In this document: positions 1-12,000 of the stretch, piece by piece | How positions within the stretch are numbered: the stretch's first letter is position 1 | Layout: each line of letters begins with the position of its first letter | Source of the DNA: Halichondria panicea | Lineage: Eukaryota; Porifera; Demospongiae; Suberitida; Halichondriidae | Assembly: GCF_963675165.1 (NCBI RefSeq) | Contig: NC_087381.1 | Coordinates: forward strand, 4,837,378-4,901,377 | Direction of reading: 5' to 3' | Length of the DNA: 64,000 nucleotides | Program-made: the position numbers and the translations under genes | The notes under the pieces: model-generated | The model's database searches: none | What the model saw: only the letters and a program-made list of their open reading frames with translations | Told to the model about the DNA's origin: nothing

Positions 1-1326
1 ACATTTAATTTACCAAACGTAAACTGTCTATGTTCCATCAGTATTACCTACACATACATACGTACATGTACATGCAGGACATTTTAATGTTGTGATCTCT
101 CAGAGTATTTATATGTTAATCTTTATTAACCATGCATTTCTACAACCACTTCTTAGCAAATGAGACTCCTTAACACTTGTTCTTAATCATTTGCAAGGTC
201 AGGAAAACTCCACACAGCAACCAATGATTCTGCACTGATTTACTGTTACAACTGGTCCTTAAACATGTATTTGGACTAATCAACAGGACAGTGCAACACA
301 GTGCTGTCAAATGAACCTACTCTTGTTTCTAAAAATGTGCAGAAAACTTCAATAAAGTTCTAAAAACTCCACAAGTATATTGTAACACTTTGACTCTCTA
401 CTAACCTTTCTTCATAGAGGTTTTCCTGCAGAAAACAAAGATTTAACACTGGTATAGCACACATAAGATGATTGAGGGGGTGGCTACACAGTTTTGTGGT
501 CTAAAGCAGATTCATAGCCATCCAATTGTCAAAAGAGTAGAATAGTAAACAAACAATTAACACTTGTAACCGCGAGACACGCATATGAACAGCTGCAAGA
601 TGTCACTACGTGGGTTGTATACTGGGTCATGTGAACGTTTCCAATCCCTGTCTCTATTATCTATGCTCAAGCATATGCAGTAAAAATAAATTAATGGTGT
701 TTTCAATGAAAATGTCTTGCATGAGAAACAAAATGTCATAAATGAAAACATAGAGACAGAGGGTGTAGTCTGTAGACTAGTTCATCAAAAATTCTGCTGT
801 GTGCTTGCAGAAGGAGCTGCTTTAGAGACACTCTGGGAGAGGGCTAGGGCTCAGGCTGAGCCTTGCTCACTAGCACTAGTACTGCACGCACTGCACTAGG
901 CCTGTTCAGCTTCTGTATTTAAATAAAAAGAAGCCAGTTTAGTAATAATATAGGAGTGGCTATTTTAAGCTTACCTTTGCGCTTGCCTACTAGCCTGGCA
1001 TAGCTGAAGAGAGCTGGTCTAGACACCGTCTAGAGCTAGCTGTGTTGTTTCTTCTGGCTGGTTGCTGCGCAGTAAGTGGAGGGAGGGGCTGACTAATTGA
1101 ACAGAGAGGGGGAGTGGCTCTGTACCGTTCGCTTTGAGGGAGGGGCTGGCTGCTCATATTCTGTCTCCAGGCTGCGCAAGGATTTGAGTGTGGACAAGCA
1201 GCCCTGGTACATGGTGTGAACAAGCTATCTTTTCCTAGTTGTCTTGTTTGAATAGTGTTGCTATGTGGTAGTCATGCAGCTTGATGCATAGCAACCAGTC
1301 AGCCAATCAGATGGGACATATATCAA
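1..1326. other. non-coding stretch, nothing recognised
   Basis: AT-rich sequence with no exon-like stretch that I can match to a protein family. The few short open frames (about 60-80 codons) have no recognisable motif and no splice partners. Around 1060-1170 there is a GC-richer, purine-rich patch without obvious coding structure. No RNA gene was recognised. Confidence 0.5.
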
Positions 1327-1437
1327 TTAATGCACAGTGCCTCGGGGTTTATGACAGTAAATCACACCTCCCCCTCGGGCTTACGCCCTCGTAGTCGGGA
1401 GGTTTACTGTCATAAACCCCTCTACACTGTACATTAA
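1327..1437. mobile_element. palindromic MITE
   Basis: The two halves are inverted copies: GGGGTTTATGACAGTAAA on the left is matched by its reverse complement on the right, and the outer ends TTAATGCACAGTG / CACTGTACATTAA also pair. The GC-rich loop itself repeats CCCTCGGGC / GCCCTCG. There is no coding capacity. The superfamily is not assignable. Confidence 0.75.
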
Positions 1438-1654
1438 CTAATACTTATACTCACAAAAACGTGAAAAATTGCTAGGATTGGCCGGGGGGAAACATCAAAG
1501 AAACAAAAAAGAGGTCATTGCCAACAGTATAGCTCCAATCCGTTAAAACGTCATTAAAATTTTTTCGCTAGTTGTTTTTTTGTGGTTTTCCCAGCCAATC
1601 GTAGCATTGCATGGGGATGTTCATTTCCCTATACATGCCGCATATAATTAGTAC

Positions 1655-2400
1655 CGTACCCTCGCGAAAATAAGCCCATCTTGAATAAATGCTCATCCCC
1701 TCTTTTACTTCGAAGTTCTTGCACAAGGGTATTTCAACACGATTATATGCCCACCCAGAATGAAGAGTTTGAGCATGTGCACAGTAGCTAAATGCCACAT
1801 GTTCATCTATTATGAAGAAAGAAAAATTTTAGTTTAGACTATAAATTATACTCCTTGCTGGACCAAGATCAGACATATAATTTTCTCTGTGCATGTGGAT
1901 CTGTTTGCCCTTGAAGATGTATAATATATATGCAGGGAACAACTATAGCAGGGAATGCATGGGAACAATTAACACAAAGCTGAGAATCACCCAGGCCAAT
2001 TTTGCAGGTTACCTTGCCTTGGTTTGCTGAAACAAAGTACCTGATAGCTCTGCATGTAGGAGTATGACCTACAACTTTGTCCATCCTTTAGGAAATTCCT
2101 GCTGCTATACATCTGACAAGCAACGAATAGAGTCAGTGTCCACTTCTTCATGTTCATTCTTATCATGCTTTAATCGTACTCATGCATGCTATAACATTGT
2201 TGTTGTCAATGAAATGTTCATGCTGAAATTAAATTGATAAAGAATTGTCATAGAGCTAAGTATAGCCTCGACTTGAGGCCGCGGGTGGGCGTATATTCGA
2301 ATGACAATTCGCTGTTCGCGATTAAACGCCCAGTCCCCTAATAAGTCTAACTTCTTGCAGAAAAAGGTGGGCGTATTTTCGCGAGGGTGGGGTATATACA
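1655..2400. repeat. fragments of a 'CGCGAAAATA' repeat family
   Basis: CCCTCGCGAAAATAAGCCCA at about 1660 and its inverse GGGCGTATTTTCGCGAGGG at about 2366-2386 bracket a 0.7-kb AT-rich stretch. A related GGGCGTATATTCG lies at about 2286. This looks like the remains of one or more terminal-inverted-repeat elements. No gene was seen inside. Confidence 0.4.
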
Positions 2401-2585
2401 TACATTTGACAATATTTGTGGGACATAATGATCATTGACCGTGCATTTTGTGCAAGGTATACATGCAATTATGAGTTTTAGATACACATCCATAATAAAA
2501 ATAAATACATGTAATTGTTGACATGCATATGGAAGACTCACAGTCTATACATCTCTTCAATTATTTTAGAGAGGTGCTAATACTA

Positions 2586-2718
2586 CACTATAAAAAATGA
2601 TGTGTGGTTTCACGCAAGTGCGTGACTATATCTATAGGAAAAACGCAAAAAAAAACACATTCGCCACAATAGTCACGTACTATGCGTGAAAACTATGCAC
2701 ACATCATTTTTTATAGTG
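2586..2718. mobile_element. small TIR element (MITE)
   Basis: The ends CACTATAAAAAATGATGTG and CACATCATTTTTTATAGTG are exact inverted repeats. Just inside them is a second inverted pair (TTTCACGCA / TGCGTGAAA). At 133 bp it is too short to code. Confidence 0.8.
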
Positions 2719-3204
2719 ATAGCTATACATGCATATATGAATGACGTTGTAACGGATTGGAGTTATGCTGTCATCTGCTTTCTTGCATGTTGTTTCTATG
2801 CTTTTGGTGTTTTCCCCCGGCCATTCCCAGCACTTTTTCACATTGCAATTGTTTTTGTGGGTCTTGTTCTCATGCTTTTTGGGGGTCAGATCGTCGAATA
2901 GAGAGTTGTTAGAGTTAGTGGGCACCGGTATAGCATGCCTTCGTAAGTTTGCAGTTATTCAGGTGTTATAGTGCATGATGTTTTAAAGGACCATATACTA
3001 TTTATCAAATCAACCATGCAGGCATGGCTTATTAGCTTCTCTTTCTTGTTTATATTAGTCATTATAATAATTAGATCTATGTCTTTATTTTATGTGTCAT
3101 AATTTATATACGGTTATCTAGTAACTCACATGTACATATTATTATAACGATACTAGATTAGAATCTCTATAGACAATAGCTAAGTAACTGAGTGCAACAG
3201 AGGA

Positions 3205-3294
3205 GAATCTAGAAAGACAGAGTAGATCTAGTAAGACGATAACTTAGAAGAATCTAGAAAGACAGAGTAGATCTAGTAAGACGATAACTTAGAA
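3205..3294. repeat. 45-bp tandem duplication
   Basis: Two identical 45-bp units, 3205-3249 and 3250-3294, each starting GAATCTAGAAAGACAGAG. Perfect identity suggests a recent slippage or duplication event. Non-coding. Confidence 0.9.
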
Positions 3295-3560
3295 GAACCC
3301 TAACAATATAAAGCTAGACATTAATCTGTCTGTGGTTGAGTATTCAGATGACCGTTATGACCACCATATTTGTACCATGTTACTGTATGGACATGTACAA
3401 TGTAAATGCAATTGAATGTTCATAACTTAGTGCCTCTGCTCTCGTAGTAGTCTAGTGCATTTTAACAAAAAGCCCGATTGTGCAATTAGACAAGAATGCA
3501 GGGGCAATACATGTACCACATTCTAAGGAGGTTCGGGGAGTTCTTATACATGCATTATAC

Positions 3561-4674
3561 CAAGAGTTCATTAGGAAGAGTACACAAAAAGCATTCCTCC
3601 AATCTTACGTCACAGATACTGGCTGTTGTAACCGCAACTAGCAGGAAAGGTAATTAGTAACTATGTTATTCATTGCCTTTCCTACTGGCAGTTGTAAATG
3701 AATAACATAAGTGATAATTATCACAATCATCACTATGTTATTCATTGCAAATTTGATTTCACAGTTTATACAACAGCATGTGGTTGCTACATAAGGTTGG
3801 AGAAACGTAGCCTCGTTCCCAGGTCTTACTTTTTTTTGCTGTTGTGTCACTGTTCATCCATAAATCATAAGAAAGACATAGTGAGGCAGCAAAAAAAGAA
3901 ATGGGCGTACAGTTAAGAAAAAGTAAGGCCTGGTTTGGGAAATCGTGTGATTCACAAGGATTTTTATGAACGTGGGCGATATGTAGCCCACAATCGTGAC
4001 GTAAGGTATTCTCCCACGCATTCAGAGTTAATAAGACTGTACTGTACTGAGACAACCACCAAGCTGTGCTGCAAGTCAGATCAGAGAACCAGCGTGGCCA
4101 GCTCTGGTGGCAGTAGCTACCTCAGTGCTATATCATAATGATGACTAAACTATTCTTGATCTATACTATATAGACTATAGCATGTAGAAAGACACAAGAA
4201 AAGGTAATAGTCTGATAGAATCTGAACACATATGCACAATCTAGACTAGTAGATCATCTAGCTAAGCCTAAGGTATAGCTAGCTATAGTGCTTGCAAACT
4301 TCCAGTTCCAAGTCCATGTCCAGCTTGCTACAGGCAAAGTTTTATTAGTCATAGATCTCTGCGTGCATAGGCAGTCCAATATCTCTAGCTCAGCATGCCC
4401 ACGCTTATTTTCACCCTTCTACCACCCTTCTACCCTCACGCGACTTCCCGATACAGGCTCTCCTTTTTCCTAACTCTACGTCTATTTCTTTCTTTATTCC
4501 TCCAATTAATACCGTATTTGATCTCATTGAACGATTAATACAGTAAATTATCTTATTGAACGATTGTGATAAAGAGAACAGAAAAAGGAGAGCCTGTGTA
4601 GAGGCTAGGAGAAACGCCCGGTTACGCCCCTATAGTTTTAAGTGGAGTTGCGTACTCTTCCTAATGAACTCTTG
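3561..4674. mobile_element. 1.1-kb TIR element inserted in the Rab11 duplicate
   Basis: Begins CAAGAGTTCATTAGGAAGAG and ends with the exact inverse (23-bp terminal inverted repeats). The flanking DNA on both sides aligns to continuous Rab11 intron 4, so this is an insertion. The interior has no recognisable transposase. It contains a palindromic patch around 3660-3740, a second inverted-repeat unit around 3810-3940 (CCCAGGTCTTACTTTTTTT and inverse), and a nested MITE at 4454-4596. Confidence 0.75.
4454..4596. mobile_element. MITE, CAGGCTCTCC family, copy 1
   Basis: Terminal inverted repeats CAGGCTCTCCTTTTT / AAAAAGGAGAGCCTG enclose about 110 bp of AT-rich DNA. Related elements lie at 31447-31553 and 32670-32783. 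It is nested inside the 3561-4674 element. Confidence 0.75.
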
Positions 4675-4878
4675 ATTAGCTATACTGTATACCTTTATTA
4701 CAAACATGACATAATATTGACAACATTGTTCCCTCTGCAGAAAAGAACGGACTGTTCTTCATAGAGACCTCAACTTTGGACTCAACCAACGTAGAGGATG
4801 CCTTCCAGAATATGCTAACATTGGGTAATGAAATTCAGATATACAATTATTGTGAAATATGACTATAGTACATTGTAT

Positions 4879-5090
4879 CAGGGTTTAATCTATTTGAGGG
4901 GGGGAAGGGGAAGATTTGGACGTGAACACGCCACAAAATGTTTGACCACACCCCCTATTACATGCTAATACATCTAGTTACATATTGCACATCACACAGT
5001 ACTCAAGTAATGTGATGATGTCATTATTCAACAACATTTGGGGGGGGGGAGGTTCACCCCTGCCCCCCCCCCCCATTAGATGAAACCCTG
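4879..5090. mobile_element. hAT-like MITE (CAGGGTTT ends)
   Basis: Starts CAGGGTTTAATCTA and ends TTAGATGAAACCCTG, an imperfect inverted pair with CAG...CTG termini. G- and C-homopolymer runs lie near the right end. It is inserted in the Rab11 duplicate, which aligns on both sides. Assignment to hAT rests on the termini only. Confidence 0.55.
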
Positions 5091-5115
5091 TATAGAATGT
5101 ACAGTCATGTGCATT

Positions 5116-5530
5116 ATTATGCCTCGGTGTGCATGCGCAAGCGAGGTGTATATATGGTAGTAAGTGTGTTTGTGTGTGTATGTGTGTGTGTGCATGCATG
5201 TGTGTAGACTGCTACAGCTGCTCAAGAATCAATGAAGTGCAGGTAAGAGTTTCTAGTCATGTTTTCTTGGATTTTTATTCGTGGAGTTCCAAAATAATGC
5301 TTCGTTCTCGAGTTATGCCTAGCAGCCTTTTCAGAAGAGTACGTATAGCAAACTTTTTTCACCGAATGTTGCTACTCTACTTAGTAGTTATAGCTCTGCA
5401 CTAGAACGCTAGCTATTGGTAGTTGTAAGAGTGAGAAGAGAGCTGCAAGGCTCTGCTGACTTGCAGCCATTAATTTTAGACTTAAATTTTTGGCATCGAT
5501 CGTTTTATAACCAAATAAAATTGATAAAAT
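5116..5530 (+). mobile_element. 'TATGCCTCGG' element, copy 1 (right part lost)
   Basis: Starts ATTATGCCTCGGTGTGCATG, followed by a GT-rich microsatellite, CTGCTACAGCTGCTCAAG and the family's shared interior to about GCATCGATCGTTTTA. Other copies are at 7312-7916 (-), 28471-29123 (+), 33069-33660 (-) and 52016-52547 (-). This copy lacks the other terminus, because Rab11-intron-like sequence resumes at about 5833. Confidence 0.75.
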
Positions 5531-6052
5531 TAATAGAGAGCAAAATAATTCATTATCCTTTATTATCCTCGAGGCAGAACCGCAAACCGGGAACCAAGCT
5601 TATCTAAGTAGCAATTTTTATTCTGTATACGTAGCCTGCTAGCTATTTCTTTTGTGGGCAAGCTGACTTACACGAAATTTTCCCTACGAAAATGTAGGCG
5701 TGGCTTACCGTAATACATGCAATGTAGTGCAAGTAATGAAGTTAAAAACGAAATTTGTACTCACGAAAATCACCGTTTTCCAGTTAAACGAATTTTTTAC
5801 CTCACGAAAATTATCTGCTATATACGGTACATTGTTACAGTACATGTTTATGCGTGCGTGTTCTCTCCATTATAATAGAATCAGCAATCATTGTTCAGGC
5901 CAATCAATTATCGGGCAAAATATCTCCTGATAATAATTATATCCGCCTCTATAAACATGTGTTTCAATAATCCAACTGTAGAAACCCCCACAGCTAAAAT
6001 ATTTTGTTTTTAGGAATTTTACTGGAATTACAGGATTTATGCATGCGCACAC

Positions 6053-6270
6053 TACCGTATTACTAATGTTTTACGAGAATCAAACATTTGCGAATTTTGC
6101 GAGGGTTGATCAATTCGCAACAACAAAATCCGCAAAACCTAAATTATTACTAGTAAATACACACGATCCTTGCCAGAACGCAATAGTTAGATCGCAAAGG
6201 GTCAAATTTTTTGCTGATTTGGCTCATTCGCAAAGGTTTTTCACCCGCAAAATATTCTAGTAATACGGTA
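6053..6270. mobile_element. MITE, TACCGTATTACTA family, copy 1
   Basis: Ends TACCGTATTACTA / TAGTAATACGGTA are inverted repeats. The interior contains several short GCGAATTTTGCGAGGG-type words in both orientations. A diverged second copy lies at about 61558-61778. Confidence 0.75.
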
Positions 6271-6874
6271 AATACTCACCGATTATTGATTGCTATACAC
6301 ATCCCCAAACTTGTTCTAATATCTCGAAAAGTAAGTAGCCAATTGAAAATTTTTGGAGTGCCACATGTATCAAGTTGCAGCTGTTCCCTGTTAGCTATAG
6401 AGTTATATTAGACTGTCGATTATTGATTGTTTTGATTGAAGTTATATTGTTTCGGTTTGAGCGTTTATGCAGCTCTGGTTTGCACTGGATTATTTTCCAG
6501 AAAGTTATTGTTTAACTCTTGGCCTTTGTCTGTGGGAGGAGTAGAGGAGTAATTAATGCGCAATTATAGCTAGCCAATCACATAGGATATATAACATATA
6601 GGACAACTAGTTTCAACTACTTGTGGTGGCTGTGGAATGCACCAGACGCATGAAAATATTTTCTGCCTACCACTGAATCTGTTAACACTATAAAAGGGAC
6701 CGTTTAAGGTTACTGGGTGAAGGGTGGGCTTTAGGTAACTTCAGCCATACTATGCCAGTATCTAGATAGTGGCACAGTTCAAGGCTTGACCTGTGCCATA
6801 TGGCAGATATTGGCACAGTGTTCCCTTTGATCTGCCCACTCAAAATGCAGCAAAATTAAATGTATAATTATAAT

Positions 6875-6957
6875 GTATGCAGCTTTATGTTATGTTACAG
6901 TAGCTTTGACACCACCTCCACCGAGGCATCAGCACCCGCGGTGCTTTCATTATTTTT
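6875..6957 (+). mobile_element. solitary right end of a 'TATGCCTCGG' element
   Basis: About 80 bp matching the right terminus of the family: AGCTTTATGTTATG, then CACCTCCACCGAGGCATCAG, then GCACCCGCGGTGCTTTCATT. No matching left end was found in the same orientation nearby. Confidence 0.6.
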
Positions 6958-7311
6958 AGGGTGACATTATTTAAGAGACTTGGCCCATCCAAATTTTCGC
7001 TGGTTACTTAGTAGTCCCATAGCCACCTATTGGTGTGTGCAGTTAGTTAGAATCAATCTCGTTTTGTTCGTGCATTATATGCACTTTAGCTGACGATTAT
7101 TGACTGTCTTAGATGACGAAATTCGGCAGTTTACTTTATATCTATATATTACAGTAAACGTACAGAAAATGGTGGGCATATAAATTATTTGCGAGGGTAT
7201 GGTATAATTAGTAATGTCGTGTATAGTCAATATCTTAGAACTCTGATAGATATAAAACGTGCGCACAGATATTTATACAAAAACAGAAATGTTCCCAGAA
7301 TAAGAAGTCAC

Positions 7312-7813
7312 TAGAAAGCACCGTGGGTGCTGATGCCTCGGTGGAGGTGTCAAAGCTATAGACATGCACATGCATATACAGCTACTAATAGCTAGATTTT
7401 ATGCACACATTGATTATAATTATCATGATGAACATTTAAAATTTTGCTGCATGCAGAATCCAGAATCACAGGGAAACTCAAAGAGTGGGCAATGATCGAC
7501 GATGATTGTTGTTAAAAACGATCGATGCCAAAAGTTCAAGTCTGGCTGCAAGTCAGCAGAGCCTTGCAGCTCTCTTCTCACTCTTGCAGCTACCATGCAA
7601 TAGCTAGCATTCTAGTGCAGAGCTAACTACTAAGTAGAGTAGCAGCACTTGGTGAACAAGTTTTGCTACGGACTCTTCTGAAAAGGCTAAGTAAAACTAT
7701 AGGCATAACTCGAGAACGAAGCTTTATTTTGTAAATTCACAAATACTAAGCCAAGAAAACATGACTAGAATCTCTTACTTGCACTTCATTGATCTTTGAG
7801 CAGCTGAAACAGT

Positions 7814-7869
<56 letters not shown>

Positions 7870-7916
7870 AAACACATGACCGTATACCTCACTTGCGCAT
7901 GCGCACCGAGGCATAA
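7312..7916 (-). mobile_element. 'TATGCCTCGG' element, copy 2
   Basis: About 600 bp, complete with both ends: GAAAGCACCGTGGGTGCTGA on the left and TTGCGCATGCGCACCGAGGC on the right. An internal (CA)n array of about 25 repeats lies at 7815-7865. There is no coding capacity. The TGCGCATGCGCA word near the end is a perfect NRF1-type palindrome. Confidence 0.85.
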
Positions 7917-7969
7917 CTATAGTATACAAGGCTAAGTATGTACTACTAACATATAGAAGGTTGATTGCC

Positions 7970-8911
7970 TCACATGAGATCAACTTTGCATGAGGTCAAC
8001 TCTCATAGAATCAAGTTTTCAAATGATCAAATTCATAGGATCAACTCAATTACAAGAATCGAATGTAAAAGAATTTATTTACAAAAGTGAAAAAGAAAAA
8101 AAGAGATGTTCTTAATGGCTGATAAATATACGCCATGCCTCCTGTGTTAAATTGGTCAAACGGTGTCTTTTCCTTCTCTTTAATTCTGCGTCTCTGTAGC
8201 CGAGAAGTTTCAAAAATGTAACTCTGAATCTTCGCTTTGGTCACTGCCTCCTCTCTGCATGTCCATTTAAATTAAAGATGTTTGGGTGAGGGTTGCTAAT
8301 GACTTTTTTCATCCCTATAGAATGCCATCCCCTCAACATGGTTGTTGCATGGTTCTAGGTTGATGCTGATTGAAGTAGTTCCAGTGGAAAGTCTTATAGT
8401 TCATCAACTCTTGGGATGTTCGGAGCATCCAGTTGGATGGCAAGCTCATGCTCGTTCTTTACAACTACACTCAAACCCTCTGAAGTGGTTGTTGCTGGGC
8501 AACCACCTTATGTTTTTGCACCTCCAGAATTGATAATTTCCGTCTCTTACTTTTGTATAGATATATACCCCTCCAATTGAAGGTTCTTTCCTCCTCGGTT
8601 TGTCTTGATGAATTGAGCCATCATCATGATGGTGCAAATTAGTGCATAAATCTAGTGGCTACTCAATTCCTGTCAACCTTTGGCACAAACTGGCACATGT
8701 ACTATAGTAAAGAAAGGTCAATTAACATAGCTTTAAAAATAGCTGGATTTTAAGATTGGAGTTGATTTGAGTTGATTTCAGGAGTCGAGTTGACTCCATG
8801 AAAAGTTGATTCTATAGAGTTGATCTACTGAAAGTTGACCGCATGCAAAGTTGATCTGGTACGTTGGATCTCGTGCATGGGAGTTGATCTCGTGAAAGTC
8901 GATCTCGTGTG
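7970..8911. mobile_element. element with subrepeated GTTGATC inverted ends
   Basis: Left end (7970-8060) carries repeated GATCAACT/GGTCAACTCTCATAG words. The right end (8745-8911) carries the inverse in at least eight degenerate copies of GTTGATCTCGTGAAA-like units. The middle (about 8446-8637, - strand) encodes a broken stretch containing DGNYQFWRCKN, reminiscent of FLYWCH-type zinc fingers found in Mutator-like transposons, but with stops on both sides. I infer a decayed MULE-like element; the domain call is weak. Confidence 0.4.
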
Positions 8912-9051
8912 CACACACCAGAAGGTTCTATTATATCCTGTTTACAACTCCAAGGTTCTAGTGATTTCCTAAATCACATTACCACATTACCACACAATGC
9001 ATGAGCACTGTTAAATTTTTTCGAGTGTCTACAATGTGCTTGTATCCACAG

Positions 9052-12000
9052 TTGCAGTGAATGAGGCTGGAGACACCCTTTTTTCCAGTGCGTGTTCCCG
9101 TGGTGACCTGGAGATGGTCAAGGCTATCAACAAGCATGTTGATCTAAAGAGTAGGTGTTTATCAGTGCTGTTACGTTGTTGATGGTGGTCTTCCACAGAG
9201 CCAGTCAACAAGGCTGGTGACACTCCATTCTCTCTGGCCTGTGCTAATGGCCACTTGGAGACAGTCAAGTACTTTGTGAATGAGCATCATTATGATCCTA
9301 GAAGTAAGTTACCATTGTACGTATACGTTACGTTGTTGATGGTGGTCTTCCACAGAGCTAGTCAACAAGGCTGGTGACACTCCACTCTCTCTGGCCTGTG
9401 CTAATGGCCACTTGGAGACAGTCAAGTACTTTGTGAATGAGCATCATTATGATCCTAGAAGTAAGTTATCATTGTACGTATACGTACGTACATATGCATA
9501 TTACACATCCTTGTATATAGCATTCTATACGTGCGTAATAATTGTATGTTGTGGTATCTCACCATCACTCATCACTGTGATGCAAACAAGTAATTTCCAT
9601 CTTATTTTCACGGTTGTGAATGACCTGTTGGTGTTATTTTATTGCAACTATAAATTTGGTGCTAATACTCTGAATTGTACCGATAGCAGGTAAATTTGAA
9701 TTTACTGTTATTGGCGGTTTTTAATTTGACTCATGCTGAATCATTGATCTCATGCGATATAATGGGACTGAGTATCAAGCTAAACATTGGCATTTGGTGA
9801 CCCGCCAAATTGACTCGCTATATATGGTGCTACAGCATGGTATTGTGTATAAAATTTCAGGAGCGTATATCTAATAGACAGATTGTGGAAAATCCATTTA
9901 GGTAAAAATGGGGGTGATCGTAAAAGTATGTGTAACATCAATTACCTCCGGAACTAAAGTCTTTCTGGACAAATTTTTCTTATCAAACGTTAATTATTTA
10001 GTTAAGGAGAAAGTGTGACCCTTTTCTGGATCTCAGACAAGACACTAGATAGGTTGACATTAATTTTGTGTGAATATCCTTAACTGGTAATTCCGTGGTA
10101 AAATTGTAATCCAAATTTTAGTTTGTTTTCCAGTGTGTGCATGTGTGTACAATTGACTCTTTCATACTTACAAGAATTGCTTTGGTGAAGTACTGCTGGA
10201 GAGCTCATGCCAACTCAACCTGCATGCTTTCACCATCAACCACCAACCCATAATTTGTTCAGTTCCATAATTATACTCTTTTATAATTGTATATTTATTA
10301 ACATATGCATGTAACATGAGAATTATTATTTCGTTGGATGCTTGCATGTATATGAATAAACGTCGTGTTGAGTTGCAGCCAATACCTATACAGAGTTATG
10401 CTGGGACATGCATGATTGAGTAGCATAATTATCATGTACCAAGTTGAGTTAGGCTGCATGTATAACTATACTAGTGTCTTATGGAGTTCACCGACATTTT
10501 AATTACCATAATTCACATCTGCATGTATTCAGGTGTCCTCTTGCTAGCAGTAAAGCATGAGCAACATTCAACAGTGGAGTTTTGTCTGGAAAAATGCCAC
10601 AGCGATCCGAATGTGACTGACGAAGAAGGCAAGACACCTCTCGATTTGTCCAACAACCCTACGATCATAAAGCTTCTCTTGAAACACGGAGCCAAGGCTG
10701 CCAATGTGTACAAGAAACACAGTAAGCTCATCGGAAAGCTCTCCTCCGAGCAAACCCCACATCTTCCTCTGTCTGTGCTCATCATTGGCGATGGTGGCGT
10801 GGGGAAGAGCACTCTGTTGAAGTCCATTCTGAGCTCAAAAGGGTTTTTGTCTAAACTACAGAAGGCAAAACCAGTAGATGGTGTCGATACAAAGACAGTG
10901 GGGATCATACCGTACGAAATATATACCAAAGAGTTTGGGAGAATCATCTACTTTGATTTTGCTGGCCAAAAAGAGTTTTACACGAGCCACTGTGCCATTC
11001 TGGAGAATGCTGTTCAAACCTCACCACCCATCATTATCCTCTGTGCTAAGCTTGTAGAAAGTGAGCAGGTGATTATTGATTCCATGAATCGTTGGTTGAC
11101 CCTCGTCCAAAACCAGTGCACTAATCTGAAAAGCAAAGCACACGTGATAGTAGTTGGTAGCCGTGCCGACCAGGTGAAGGAAATGGGAGAAGATCCACAA
11201 GCCAAAGAGAAAATCTTTGCTCCCATTATCAAGCAATTTCCAAAATTTGAGTTCACAGGGTTCATTCCAATGGATTGCCGCTTTGCTGATTCGAATGATA
11301 TGACAAAAGCAAGAAAACTGATCCAGAAAAGCTCCGCTATTCTCCGCTCTCCAGAAACCATCAGCCTGAATGCTCACACCTTTTACATCTACCTTGCCGA
11401 AAGCTTCAAAGAGGAACTTGCAGTTTCATTAAAGGTTGTTCAAAAGCGAATACACAGCGACCTAGACCAAACACACGAGTCAAAGAAAATGGTGAACATT
11501 CTTTCTTTCATTCCGACCACCCTCACCCGTCTAGTTGATATCTGTGACCAGCTAAGTAAAACGGGTCTGCTGCTGTTTCTTCAAAACAAATCCTCACCTG
11601 AACAGTCCTTTCTGATTTGTAATTACAAGAAATTGCTCTCTGATGTCACTGGGACAGTGTTTGCTCCTGAGCGATTCCGCCAGCACTGCGATCTCGCCTC
11701 AAGCACTGGAGTGGTACCTTTGTCCAAGTTCACCAAAGCATTTAAGATCTACGACACTGAAATGCTGATTGCTTTCATGACACATTTAGAGCTGTGCTTT
11801 GAGATCAAAGACAAGCAAGTTCTAGAGTACATTCAGAAGATGGAGCCAAGCTCAGAGGACACTCGCTACCTCTTCTTCCCCGGGCTCATCAGGATAGAAA
11901 CTCCCGAGCGTGTGTGGGAGGAAGATCTTTCCATGAGTTACCACTTTGGCTGGATAATTGAATGTGCTAAAGACATCCAATTCTTTGATCCACGGAGTTT

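Larger units (their letters stand above)
3370..5900 (+). pseudogene. decayed partial duplicate of Rab11 (intron 4, exon 5, intron 5)
   Basis: This stretch is collinear with the intact Rab11 gene downstream. 3410-3550 matches Rab11 intron 4 (around 40727-40860). 4741-4820 matches exon 5 (40923-41003) with only about four substitutions. 5833-5880 matches intron 5 (around 41135-41170). It cannot function. No other Rab11 exon is present nearby, and about 16 bp are deleted right after ...CTAACA, removing the splice donor. The copy is split by a 1.1-kb TIR element (3561-4674), a small MITE (4879-5090), a 'TATGCCTCGG' element (5116-5530) and other repeat DNA. High exon identity points to a young duplication. 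Confidence 0.85.

Noticed and set aside
7815..7865. CRISPR-like or regulatory reading of the (CA)n array
   Set aside because: It is a plain dinucleotide microsatellite inside a MITE, with no spacers.
9412..9693. Continuation of the third ankyrin exon of copy A through 9460 into 9693
   Set aside because: The sequence after 9460 is a clear GTAAGT donor and matches the intron after exon 2; the ankyrin pattern stops there.
10481..10532. ATG at 10481 as the start of ankyrin-Roc-COR copy A
   Set aside because: An acceptor at 10531-10532 joins in phase with the ankyrin exons upstream, and copy B has the same structure; the ATG lies in the intron.
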